From JANNHP01 sp031404455 (GTDB lineage Bacteria; Planctomycetota; JAJSAM01; JAJVHW01): a stretch of 25,085 nt of DNA. Shown piece after piece: positions 8,212 through 15,030 of the stretch (position 1 is the first letter of the stretch; the number at the start of each line of letters is the position of its first letter). The translations under genes were made by a program, and so were the position numbers. The stretch spans positions 1 to 25,085 of the forward strand of contig JANNHP010000429.1 of the NCBI GenBank assembly GCA_031404455.1, in the 5' to 3' direction. The notes beneath the pieces were generated by a model. The model was not told where the DNA came from, searched no databases, and worked only from the letters and a program-made list of their open reading frames with translations.

Positions 8212-9591
8212 TCAGCGGTTGGCGAGGAGGCGCTGCTTGCGCGCTTCGGCGACGAGCGGCGCGGCGTCGTCGCGCAGGCGCGCGATCCTCGCGAGATGAG
8301 CGTCCGCGGCGGCGAGGTCGCCGCGGCGGATCTCCAAGATCGCGAGTCCCGCGATCGCGGTCGTCTGCCCGGCGTCGATGGCGAGTGCCCGCTGGAACAC
8401 GGCCTGCGCGGCGGCGTCGCGATCGAGCACGAGGTTCGCCGCCCCGGCGAGCGAGAGGGCGGACGCGTTCGTCGGATCGAGGCGCGCCGCGGTCTCGAAG
8501 TCGGCGAGCGACGGCTCGGGGCGTCCGTTGCGCAGCAGGAGCCACCCGCGCGTCTCGAACGCGTCGGCGGCGGTCGGGTTCGCGGCGACCGCCGCCTCCG
8601 CCTGTCGGACCGCCTCCTCGCGTCGGCCCGCTGCCCAGAGCCCCCGCGCGAGCTGGAGCTGGGGGTCGAGCGAGTTGGGGTGCGCCTCGACGCAGGCCTT
8701 CAGCGCCTCGATGGCATCCGTCCAGCGCCCGGTCAAGAGGTACGAGGTGCCGAGATCCGTGAGCACCTGCTCGTGGCGCGGGTTCGTCTCGCGGAGCTTC
8801 AGGAGCGCCGCGATCGCGGCGTCGTACTCGTCCCTGAGGACGAGCTGGTGCGCGCGGACGAGCCGGGACGCGAAGCCCTCGCGGAACTCCACGACCTCGC
8901 CGCGCCAGGGGTCGGGGAGCTGCGGCGGCTTGCCGCGGCCGAGCGCGAAGTGCTGCGCGGCGTCCTCGGAACGACCGAGCCGCGAGAGCGCGTTGCCGAG
9001 CAGGAAGTGGGCGTACGACGGCTTGCCCCAGTCCTCGGGCCAGCCCTCGAGCGCGTGCTGGAGCGCAACAACGGCGTCCTCGTCGTGACCCCGCTCCATG
9101 TGGATCCGCGCGACCACGATCCACGATCCCGCGCCGCCGCCCGAGAGGTTGAGCGCGCGCTCGGCCGCGGTCTCCGCCTCGTCGAGACGTCCGCGCGCCA
9201 GCGCCCAGAGCGCCATCGAGCGGGGGATCGGCGCGTAGTCCGAGGCGAGTTCCGCCGCGCGCTTGGCTGCCGCGACGGCTTCGTCGTAGCGGTCGCGCCG
9301 CTCGAGCACGTAGGCGAGGCCGTACCACCACTTCGCCTCTCTCGGCCGGAGCTCGAGCGCTCGCCGGTAGCACGGTTCCGCGAGCGTGTAGAAGGCGTTC
9401 GCGTCGTAGGCCATCGCGAGACCGGCCCACGCCTCGGCGTCCTCGCGCCCCGCGCGGACCTTCGCGGACGCGCCGTCGATGAGCGCCGCGAGATCCGGGT
9501 CGGTGACCGATCCCGGCGCCGGCGAGGGAACGTCGTCGCCCTTTGCGCACGCGGCGAGCGCCACGACGAAGGCAACGCGGAGCTGTCTCAC
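8212..9591 (-). CDS. TPR-repeat lipoprotein
   Basis: 459-aa protein with a signal peptide ending in lipobox LAAC (Cys15). The rest is a solenoid of tetratricopeptide repeats, with typical segments such as LAEPCYRRALELRPREAKW, YDEAVAAAKRAAEL and ADFETAARLDPTNASAL. TPRs mediate protein-protein contacts, so it is probably a scaffold on the outer side of a membrane. The start is GTG at 9591, whose GTGA overlaps the TGA stop of the upstream FG-GAP gene; this implies translational coupling and likely stoichiometric production. FG-GAP/ASPIC proteins and TPR proteins often sit side by side in bacteria of this type, which supports a shared complex as an inference. Confidence 0.88.
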   Translation of the reverse strand: MRQLRVAFVVALAACAKGDDVPSPAPGSVTDPDLAALIDGASAKVRAGREDAEAWAGLAMAYDANAFYTLAEPCYRRALELRPREAKWWYGLAYVLERRDRYDEAVAAAKRAAELASDYAPIPRSMALWALARGRLDEAETAAERALNLSGGGAGSWIVVARIHMERGHDEDAVVALQHALEGWPEDWGKPSYAHFLLGNALSRLGRSEDAAQHFALGRGKPPQLPDPWRGEVVEFREGFASRLVRAHQLVLRDEYDAAIAALLKLRETNPRHEQVLTDLGTSYLLTGRWTDAIEALKACVEAHPNSLDPQLQLARGLWAAGRREEAVRQAEAAVAANPTAADAFETRGWLLLRNGRPEPSLADFETAARLDPTNASALSLAGAANLVLDRDAAAQAVFQRALAIDAGQTTAIAGLAILEIRRGDLAAADAHLARIARLRDDAAPLVAEARKQRLLANR

Positions 9592-11267
9592 TTCGGCGTC
9601 CCCGCGGCTCGACCTGCGCCGCGGCGCAGGGTGACGACGCGGTCCACCGCGTCCACGTCGAACGCTTCGCGCGATCCGTCCACCCAGCGCACCACGACGT
9701 CACCGACGCGCGCCCACGCGCCGAGCCCCACGTGCACCTTCGGATCGCTGGCCGAGCAGTAGCCGAACGCGGACCGCACCCAGCGCGTCAGACGACGCTC
9801 GCCGACGGTGAGCGTGACGACCGCGCCGAGCGCGTCGCGGCCGTGCTCCTCGAGGACGCGGAACGAAATGCTGTGTCCGCGGTCCTTCACGACGTTGCGC
9901 AAGAGGTGCGCGGGCGCGTCGCGGTTCGCGAGGAGGACGTCGAGCGCGAGGTCGCCGTCGACGTCGCCGAACGCCGCGGCCCTCGTCGTGAAGAGGAGCG
10001 GCGCCTCGGTGCCGCCTCGCGGCTTCACTTCGGTGAACCGGCCGCCTGCCGCGCCCTTGAAGAGCAGGTTCGGCTCGGCGAACACGTCGTCGGCGAGCGG
10101 TTCGGGCGGCCGGGTGACGCGTCCCGTCGCGATGAACAGGTCGAGGAAGCCGTCGTCGTCGAAGTCGACGAAGCCGACGCCGAAGCGCGTGAACCCGGCG
10201 GTCGCGGCGGCGAGGCCCGACGACGCGGTGCGATCCATGAACATGCCGCGCTGGTTGTGGAAGACGCTGTCGGTCTCGCTCACGAGGTTCGCGACGAGCA
10301 GGTCGGGGTCGCCGTCGTCGTCGAAGTCCGCGGAGTCGGTCCCCATGCCCGCCTTCGCGAAGCCGGCGAGGTCCATCGCGCAGCCTGAGACGAGCGCCCG
10401 GTCCTTGAACGTCCCGTCCGCCTGCTGCATCCAGAGCTGGTTGGGCGTCCCGTCGTTCGCGACGAACACGTCCTCCCGGCCGTCGCCGTCGAAGTCCGCG
10501 CAGACGACGCCGAGGCCGTTGCCGAACGCGGTGTGGAGTCCCGCGGCGACGGAGACGTCGGTGAAGCGGCCCGCGCCGTCGTTGCGGTAGAGGACGGCGG
10601 GTGTGGGCGCCTCGTAGGACTTCGGGCTGCAGTAGTCCGCGCCGCCGCGCGGCGCGTCGCAGTCGTGCTCGACGGCCGGCGACCACCGCACGTAGTTCAC
10701 GACGAAGAGGTCGAGGTCGCCGTCGCGGTCGTAGTCGAGGAAGGCGGCGCTCGATCCCCAGTTCGTGTCGCCGACGCCCGCGGCGGCCGTGACGTCGGTG
10801 AACTTCCCGCCGCCCTCGTTGTGGAGGAGAGCGTTCGCGCCGACGTTGGTGACGTAGAGGTCGATGCGCCCGTCGTTGTCGTAGTCGCCCGCCGCGACGC
10901 CCATACCGTAGCCGCGCACTTCGGCGCCGCTGCCCTTCGTGGCGTCGTCGAACGTGCCGCCGCCGCGGTTCAGGAAGAGGCGGTTGCCGGGGCGATCGCT
11001 GGTCTCGGGGAGGCTCCCGGACTGCACGAGGTAGGCGTCGAGGTCGTCGTCGCCGTCCACGTCGACGAGCGCTGCGCCGCCGCACATGATCTCGGGCAAC
11101 TGGTAGCGCTCGCGGTGTCCGGAGCGGTGGACGAAACGGATGCCGCGCGACGCGCCGCACTCCTCGAACCACGGGGTGCCCGCGTCGCCCGCGGGCGCGG
11201 GTTCGCGGGCGCAGGCGGCGCACGCGAACGCCGCGACGACGGCTGCCATGGAAGGCCGAATGTGCAC
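9588..11267 (-). CDS. FG-GAP/VCBS propeller protein with ASPIC/UnbV domain (CRTAC1-like)
   Basis: 559-aa exported protein. Seven calcium-loop motifs of the FG-GAP type are visible: DVDGDDDLD (69-77), DYDNDGRID (128-136), DYDRDGDLD (178-186), DFDGDGRED (258-266), DFDDDGDPD (314-322), DFDDDGFLD (368-376) and DVDGDLALD (435-443). That number fits a seven-bladed propeller. Residues 464-550 match the ASPIC/UnbV domain. The GTG at 11267 is preferred over ATG at 11249 because it gives the signal peptide a basic residue and sits 7 nt after a -10 motif, as in a leaderless transcript. Cys16 or Cys19 could be lipidated, but the lipobox is weak. First gene of the leftward operon. The family is CRTAC1-like; the ligand is unknown. 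Confidence 0.92.
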   Translation of the reverse strand: MHIRPSMAAVVAAFACAACAREPAPAGDAGTPWFEECGASRGIRFVHRSGHRERYQLPEIMCGGAALVDVDGDDDLDAYLVQSGSLPETSDRPGNRLFLNRGGGTFDDATKGSGAEVRGYGMGVAAGDYDNDGRIDLYVTNVGANALLHNEGGGKFTDVTAAAGVGDTNWGSSAAFLDYDRDGDLDLFVVNYVRWSPAVEHDCDAPRGGADYCSPKSYEAPTPAVLYRNDGAGRFTDVSVAAGLHTAFGNGLGVVCADFDGDGREDVFVANDGTPNQLWMQQADGTFKDRALVSGCAMDLAGFAKAGMGTDSADFDDDGDPDLLVANLVSETDSVFHNQRGMFMDRTASSGLAAATAGFTRFGVGFVDFDDDGFLDLFIATGRVTRPPEPLADDVFAEPNLLFKGAAGGRFTEVKPRGGTEAPLLFTTRAAAFGDVDGDLALDVLLANRDAPAHLLRNVVKDRGHSISFRVLEEHGRDALGAVVTLTVGERRLTRWVRSAFGYCSASDPKVHVGLGAWARVGDVVVRWVDGSREAFDVDAVDRVVTLRRGAGRAAGTPK

Positions 11268-11274
11268 GGCGCGG

Positions 11275-11280
11275 ATGCTA
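11275..11280 (-). promoter_or_regulatory. Putative -10 element (TAGCAT) of the FG-GAP operon
   Basis: On the minus strand TAGCAT ends 7 nt before the GTG at 11267, so transcription would begin at or next to the start codon. No Shine-Dalgarno is present. Confidence 0.5.
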
Positions 11281-11299
11281 CGCGGTCCCGGAACGACGA

Positions 11300-11331
11300 G
11301 CCCGCGCCGGTTCTCGCGAACCGGCGCGGGC
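11300..11331 (-). terminator. Perfect 14-bp GC-rich hairpin, probable terminator
   Basis: A 14-bp perfect stem (left arm begins gcccgcgccggttc) closes on a TCGC tetraloop. It lies 56 bp beyond the stop codon of the RRM gene on the same strand. There is no U-run, so termination may be imperfect or it may protect the 3' end. Its right part falls where a -35 region for the FG-GAP operon would be, so an operator role is also possible. Confidence 0.65.
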
Positions 11332-11350
11332 CGTCACTGCGCGCGTTTCA

Positions 11351-11365
11351 TCTCGTCGGACGAGA
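11351..11365 (-). terminator. Small 6-bp hairpin after the RRM gene
   Basis: TCTCGT and ACGAGA flank a 3-nt loop, 22 bp after the RRM stop codon and 19 bp before the larger hairpin in transcription order. It is weak alone but may act with the larger one as a tandem terminator. Confidence 0.35.
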
Positions 11366-11386
11366 CGGACCCGTCGCGCCGGGGGA

Positions 11387-11791
11387 CTACCAGCGGTCGC
11401 CGCCGCGGCCGCGGCCTCCGCCGCCGCCACCACTTCCGCCGCCACCGCCGCCCCAGCCACCGCGGCCTCCTCCTCCTCCTCCTCCGCCGCCACCACCGCC
11501 GCCGCCGAAGCCGCGACCGCCGCCGCCGCCGCCGCCTTCACGCGGCTTGTTCTCGGCCTCGTTCACGCGGACCTGGCGGCCGTCGATCGTGGCGCCGTTC
11601 ATCGTGTCGACGGCCTTCCGGAAGCCCACGTCGTCCGCGAACGTGACGAACCCGAAGCCGCGGCTCCTGCCGGTGTCGCGGTCGGAGACGACTTTCGCCT
11701 CGACGATCGCGCCGCACGGCTCGAATGCGGCCTTCAGTCCCTCGCTGGTCGTACCCCAGGCCAGACCGCCGACGAACACCTTCGTACCCAT
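11387..11791 (-). CDS. RRM RNA-binding protein with glycine-rich tail
   Basis: 134-aa protein. Residues 3-80 form an RNA recognition motif with both signature boxes: RNP2 VFVGGL (5-10) and RNP1 RGFGFVTF (44-51), including the aromatic residues that stack on RNA bases. Residues 86-134 are almost all glycine with arginine and tryptophan, ending GDRW, an RGG-like disordered tail. The architecture is that of bacterial and cyanobacterial cold-inducible RRM proteins, so a role as a single-stranded RNA chaperone is likely. GAAGGA upstream supports the ATG at 11791. The long leader (see 11799-11852) suggests post-transcriptional control. The tail is coded by CCG/GCC-rich repeats that are prone to slippage. 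Confidence 0.92.
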   Translation of the reverse strand: MGTKVFVGGLAWGTTSEGLKAAFEPCGAIVEAKVVSDRDTGRSRGFGFVTFADDVGFRKAVDTMNGATIDGRQVRVNEAENKPREGGGGGGGRGFGGGGGGGGGGGGGGRGGWGGGGGGSGGGGGGRGRGGDRW

Positions 11792-11798
11792 GACTCAG

Positions 11799-11852
11799 TC
11801 CTTCTCTCGCTGGTGCCCAGTTTCCGTGTGCATCGACCCGCTCCGGCACCAG
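11799..11852 (-). promoter_or_regulatory. Inverted repeat in the RRM gene leader, next to the Shine-Dalgarno
   Basis: CTGGTGCC (11810-11817) and GGCACCAG (11845-11852) are perfect 8-bp inverted arms separated by 27 nt. In the transcript the hairpin ends 5 nt before the GAAGGA Shine-Dalgarno (11799-11804). A structure this close to the ribosome site could modulate initiation, for example with temperature. A possible -10 (TAGGCT, 11919-11924) would give a leader of about 120 nt. Confidence 0.4.
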
Positions 11853-11987
11853 CTCTGTGCGTGCGTCACGCCCGCACTCAGGACGAACGATGCCCTCTCG
11901 CTCAGAAGAGGGACGGGGAGCCTACCGGAAGTCCCGGGACGCATTCCAACTCTGATTCCGGACGCAGGAGCCAGGCTCGACCCAGGC

Positions 11988-12530
11988 TCAGGCCCATCGA
12001 TGATCCCCGGCGTCCCGCGGAAGCGAATCCACCCACCCTGCACGGGACTCCGGGTGCGCGTCGCAGTACGGCAGGTACGGCTTCACGTCGAGCACGGGAG
12101 TGCCGTCCAGGAGGTCGTGGTCGGAGACGGTCAGGACGAGTCCGCGGACACCGACGAGGCGGACCGCCGACATCCCGACCGGGTTCGGGCGGTGCGGCGC
12201 CCGGGTCGCGAGCACGCCGCGCTTCACGGTGTCCCTCGGAGGCACGACCTGCTGGCGCCATCCGCGCGAGTAGGAGAAGACGAAGAGGACCCAGATCCGC
12301 TCGAAGCCGGCGAGGTCCTTCACGCAGTTCTGGAGTCCGCGGCGCAGCACGATGCGCGCCTCGTCCGCGCCGCCGAGACCGGCCTGCCGCGGCGCGTCGT
12401 GCACGTAGCGGTAGGGCGACCGGACGACGCCGATCGGGCGGAACGTCCACGGCGCGAGCGCGTCGGGGTCATGTTCACCCGGCGGGGGATCGCGATGCGA
12501 CGCCGGCGGACCCGCGGGCCGTTTCGTCAA
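11988..12530 (-). CDS. trmO: tRNA (adenine(37)-N6)-methyltransferase, TrmO/TsaA family
   Basis: 180-aa protein of the UPF0066/TsaA family. Landmarks are FRPIGVVRSPY (30-40), ATRAPHRPNPVGMS (108-121) and DLLDGTPVLDVKPYLPYCD (139-157), which are the conserved family boxes; the RPNP box contributes to S-adenosylmethionine binding. TrmO methylates N6 of t6A37 in tRNA-Thr(GGU) in the cytoplasm. The length fits the single-domain form, without the C-terminal extension of E. coli TrmO. The first possible in-frame start after the upstream stop is the TTG at 12530, which overlaps the stop of a 12-codon upstream ORF. The first 27 residues are proline-rich and lie outside the domain. Function is firm; the exact start is not. 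Confidence 0.9.
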   Translation of the reverse strand: MTKRPAGPPASHRDPPPGEHDPDALAPWTFRPIGVVRSPYRYVHDAPRQAGLGGADEARIVLRRGLQNCVKDLAGFERIWVLFVFSYSRGWRQQVVPPRDTVKRGVLATRAPHRPNPVGMSAVRLVGVRGLVLTVSDHDLLDGTPVLDVKPYLPYCDAHPESRAGWVDSLPRDAGDHRWA

Positions 12531-12565
12531 GCGTCCCGCCCGCGCGCGCCCGTCGATCCGAACAT
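12527..12565 (-). CDS. 12-codon upstream ORF overlapping the trmO start
   Basis: ATG at 12565 opens MFGSTGARGRDA and stops at TGA (12527-12529), which overlaps the TTG start of trmO as TTGA. The ATG lies 7 nt after a TAGACT -10 motif, so it would be the first codon of a leaderless mRNA. It could drive reinitiation at the weak TTG. Alternatively it is the true N-terminus of TrmO separated by a 1-nt indel or sequence error. Confidence 0.4.
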   Translation of the reverse strand: MFGSTGARGRDA

Positions 12566-12572
12566 GGACGCG

Positions 12573-12578
12573 AGTCTA
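12573..12578 (-). promoter_or_regulatory. Putative -10 element (TAGACT) for trmO
   Basis: The minus strand reads gccgTAGACTcgcgtcc and then ATG (12565). Identical hexamer to the one at 80-85. No -35 consensus is visible. Confidence 0.45.
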
Positions 12579-12618
12579 CGGCGCAGAGGGCCGCCCGACG
12601 CCGCCCGACGCCGATTCG

Positions 12619-13746
12619 TCAGCGAGCGGCCGTCTCGAACTCGGCGTGGTGAGCCTTCCACCACGAAGCCCACGCGCCCGGCTCGTTCTTCACGTCCGTC
12701 GCGCCGGTCAGCCGCCGCAGCGAGGAGTGCACGGCCTCGCGTTCGATGAAGACGCCCTCCGCCGACGTCGCGATGACCTGCACGTCGAGGACGAGACCCT
12801 CCTGCATCGTGCCGACGACCGGGTCGGCGATGAACGCCGTCTGCGCGACCTCCACGTCGAAGTCCTGGATGAAACTGACCTGTCGGACGTTCGTGTAGTG
12901 GACGCGCTGCGACGAACCGCCGTGCGCCTCGAACCGGAAGACGAGGTACTTGACGCCCGCGACGTCGCCGAGGTTCCCGATCGACTGCGCGGCGCTCATG
13001 CGGACCTGCGCGTTCTCGGACCAGAGCGCCGTGACGAGCGGCGCCAGCAAGTTCGGGTCGCCGATGGACTTCGCCGCCGCGATCGACGCCGCGCGGACGC
13101 TCTCGTCGGGATCGTGCAGCGTGCGCCAGACGAGCGGACGCAGCGCGCGCCGGTCGCCGATGCGGCCGAGTTCCTTCGCCGAGTAGAGGCGCACGTCGGT
13201 GTTCTTCGAGCGGATGCCCCAAGCGAGCGGCTCGAACTTGTACTTGTCGTCCACGCCCGCGAGAGCGTCCGCGGCGTACTTCCTGGCGGCGTCTCTCGAT
13301 GAGCCGTAGGCCGCGAGCAGCTTCGACGCGCGGGCCTGCTCCTCCTTGCGACGCGCCTTCTCCGCGACCGGCAGGTCGAGGATCGCGGCCTCCTCCGTGA
13401 GGATCCAGCTCCCTTCGCGCCGGACGAGTCCCTTCATGGACATCGCCTCGTCGTGGGAGACCCAGCGGTCGCCGCACTTCACCTCGCCGAGCGCCTGGTG
13501 CGACGCCTCGTGCGACGCGTCCGCGGCGACGGCTGCACGGAACTCGGCCACGGCCTCGCTCAGGAGACCGTGGTCTCGCGCGAACACGCCGACGAGGTAG
13601 TGCTCCTTCGCGAGATCGGCCTTCGGCGTGCCCTCGGGCAGCGCCGCGATCGCGGAGCGTTTCTCGGAGAGCTCCTTCGACGCGTCCGCGCCGAGTGCCG
13701 TCGCGCACGCGAACGAGCAGGCGACGACGAGGGCGAGCTTGTTCAT
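12619..13746 (-). CDS. Secreted HEAT-repeat protein
   Basis: 375-aa protein. The ATG at 13746 is chosen because it opens a signal peptide (cleavage near ALGA|DA, residue 20) and follows AGGA and a canonical promoter. Residues 47-90 look like one TPR-type helix pair, then VKCGDRWVSHDEAM, a segment often seen in planctomycete secreted proteins. Residues about 171-262 contain HEAT repeats, for example TDVRLYSAKELGRIGDRRAL and ESVRAASIAAAKSIGD. The C-terminal part is less repetitive and ends with a helix typical of these proteins (WASWWKAHHAEFE). It is probably a periplasmic protein-binding scaffold; the partner is unknown. Confidence 0.85.
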   Translation of the reverse strand: MNKLALVVACSFACATALGADASKELSEKRSAIAALPEGTPKADLAKEHYLVGVFARDHGLLSEAVAEFRAAVAADASHEASHQALGEVKCGDRWVSHDEAMSMKGLVRREGSWILTEEAAILDLPVAEKARRKEEQARASKLLAAYGSSRDAARKYAADALAGVDDKYKFEPLAWGIRSKNTDVRLYSAKELGRIGDRRALRPLVWRTLHDPDESVRAASIAAAKSIGDPNLLAPLVTALWSENAQVRMSAAQSIGNLGDVAGVKYLVFRFEAHGGSSQRVHYTNVRQVSFIQDFDVEVAQTAFIADPVVGTMQEGLVLDVQVIATSAEGVFIEREAVHSSLRRLTGATDVKNEPGAWASWWKAHHAEFETAAR

Positions 13747-13781
13747 GTCCTGACTCCCTGGAGGCCTGACCCGGTCGGTGA

Positions 13782-13809
13782 ACGTTAGTCGAGGGCGGTG
13801 CGCTGTCAA
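13782..13809 (-). promoter_or_regulatory. Canonical sigma-70-type promoter for the HEAT gene
   Basis: On the minus strand a perfect TTGACA (13804-13809) and TAACGT (13782-13787) are separated by 16 nt, ending 35 nt before the ATG at 13746. This is the best full -35/-10 pair in the window. Confidence 0.7.
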
Positions 13810-13858
13810 CCCGGACGGGAAGTTCGCTCGGCGCCGCGGCATCGTCGAGATTGGGTGC

Positions 13859-15022
13859 ATGAGGTCCCTCCTCGCGCCCGCCTTCGTCCTCGGCGTCGCC
13901 GCCGCGATGGCCTCGTGCGCGACGCCGTCGGCGTCCCGCGCCCGCGACGTCCTCGAGGCGGTCCGCGACGCCGACGTCGTGTTCTTCGGCGAGTCGCACG
14001 ACGACCGCGCGCACCACGCCTTCGAGCTCCTCCTCTTGGAGTCCATGACGGACGGCCGCCCGCTCCTCCTCGGCATGGAGATGTTCCAGCGTCCCTGGCA
14101 AGAGCCGCTCGACCACTACGTCGCGGGGCTCATCGACGAGCGCGAGATGCTGCGCCGCACCGAGTACTTCACGCGCTGGAAGTTCGACTCCACGTTCTAC
14201 TCGCCGCTCTGGCGCTGGTGCCGCGACCACGGCGTGCGCGTCGTGGCGCTGAACGCCGAGGCGTCGGTCATCACGAAGATCCGCAAGGGCGGACTCGCAG
14301 ACCTGCCGCCCGAGGACCGCGCAGCGGTCGCTGCCGACATCGAGCTCGGCGACGCGGCGCACCGAGCGCGCATCGACGAGGTGTACCGGCAGGTCGGACA
14401 TCCCCTGACCCAGCCCTGGTACGAGGCGATGACCGCGTGGGACGAGACGATGGCCGAGACCGCGGCGGGCGCGCTCCTGGAAGCGGGACCCGGCGCTCGC
14501 ATGCTCGTCGTCGCGGGCCGCGGCCACTGCGAGACGACGGGGATACCCGACCGGCTGACTCGGCGCCTGCCGGGCCTTCGGCGCGTCGTGGTGCTCGGCG
14601 AGACGACCGACGCGGCGCCGACGCCGCCGGTCGTGCGCACGGGCGACGAGTTCGTGGTGTCGTTCGCGCCGCGCGAGGAGCCTCCGGCGCCGAAGCTCGG
14701 CATCGCGTTCGACACCGCCGAGCCGTCCATGCGCGGCCTCCTGGTGCAGTCGGTCGTCGCAGGCGGACCCGCGGACTCCGCAGGAGTGAGGGGCGGCGAC
14801 GTCCTCGTGACGCTCGAGGGCGCGTGGGTCCTCGACATGACCGACATCCGCTACATGCTCGACTCTTCGAAGACTGGCGACGTCGTCGCGGCGCAGATCG
14901 ACCGCGACGGCGAGAAGCTGGCGCTCCGCATCACCGTGGCGCCCCCGCCTTCGCCGTCGACGACACTGCCCGCGCCGGCGGCGACACCGCCCGCCCCGCC
15001 CGCCGGCGCGCCGCCCAAGTGA
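13859..15022 (+). CDS. ChaN-like (haem-binding uptake, Tiki superfamily) lipoprotein with PDZ domain
   Basis: 387-aa lipoprotein with the signal peptide ending in lipobox MASC (Cys20). Residues 35-265 match the ChaN/Cofac_haem_bdg family: FFGESHDD (43-49), LGMEMFQRP (71-79) and near residue 219 the AGRGHCETTGIPDRL box. ChaN proteins are iron-regulated haem-binding lipoproteins. Residues 280-361 form a PDZ domain (GPADSAGVRGGDVLVTLEG), which binds C-termini of partner proteins. The tail is proline/alanine-rich. The ATG at 13859 is preferred over the upstream start at 13778, which would bury the signal peptide. The stop overlaps a possible GTG start of the next gene. Haem or iron handling is inferred from the family. 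Confidence 0.88.
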   Translation: MRSLLAPAFVLGVAAAMASCATPSASRARDVLEAVRDADVVFFGESHDDRAHHAFELLLLESMTDGRPLLLGMEMFQRPWQEPLDHYVAGLIDEREMLRRTEYFTRWKFDSTFYSPLWRWCRDHGVRVVALNAEASVITKIRKGGLADLPPEDRAAVAADIELGDAAHRARIDEVYRQVGHPLTQPWYEAMTAWDETMAETAAGALLEAGPGARMLVVAGRGHCETTGIPDRLTRRLPGLRRVVVLGETTDAAPTPPVVRTGDEFVVSFAPREEPPAPKLGIAFDTAEPSMRGLLVQSVVAGGPADSAGVRGGDVLVTLEGAWVLDMTDIRYMLDSSKTGDVVAAQIDRDGEKLALRITVAPPPSPSTTLPAPAATPPAPPAGAPPK

Positions 15023-15030
15023 CGCCCCAG

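Noticed and set aside
10533..12749. Plus-strand open frame with a long polyproline stretch
   Set aside because: The polyproline is the antisense of the glycine-rich tail of the RRM protein, and the frame also crosses trmO.
12527..14527. Long minus-strand frame over the HEAT gene and past its start
   Set aside because: It lacks family motifs and runs antisense into the ChaN gene. Only its last 12 codons, read as a separate ORF, were kept.
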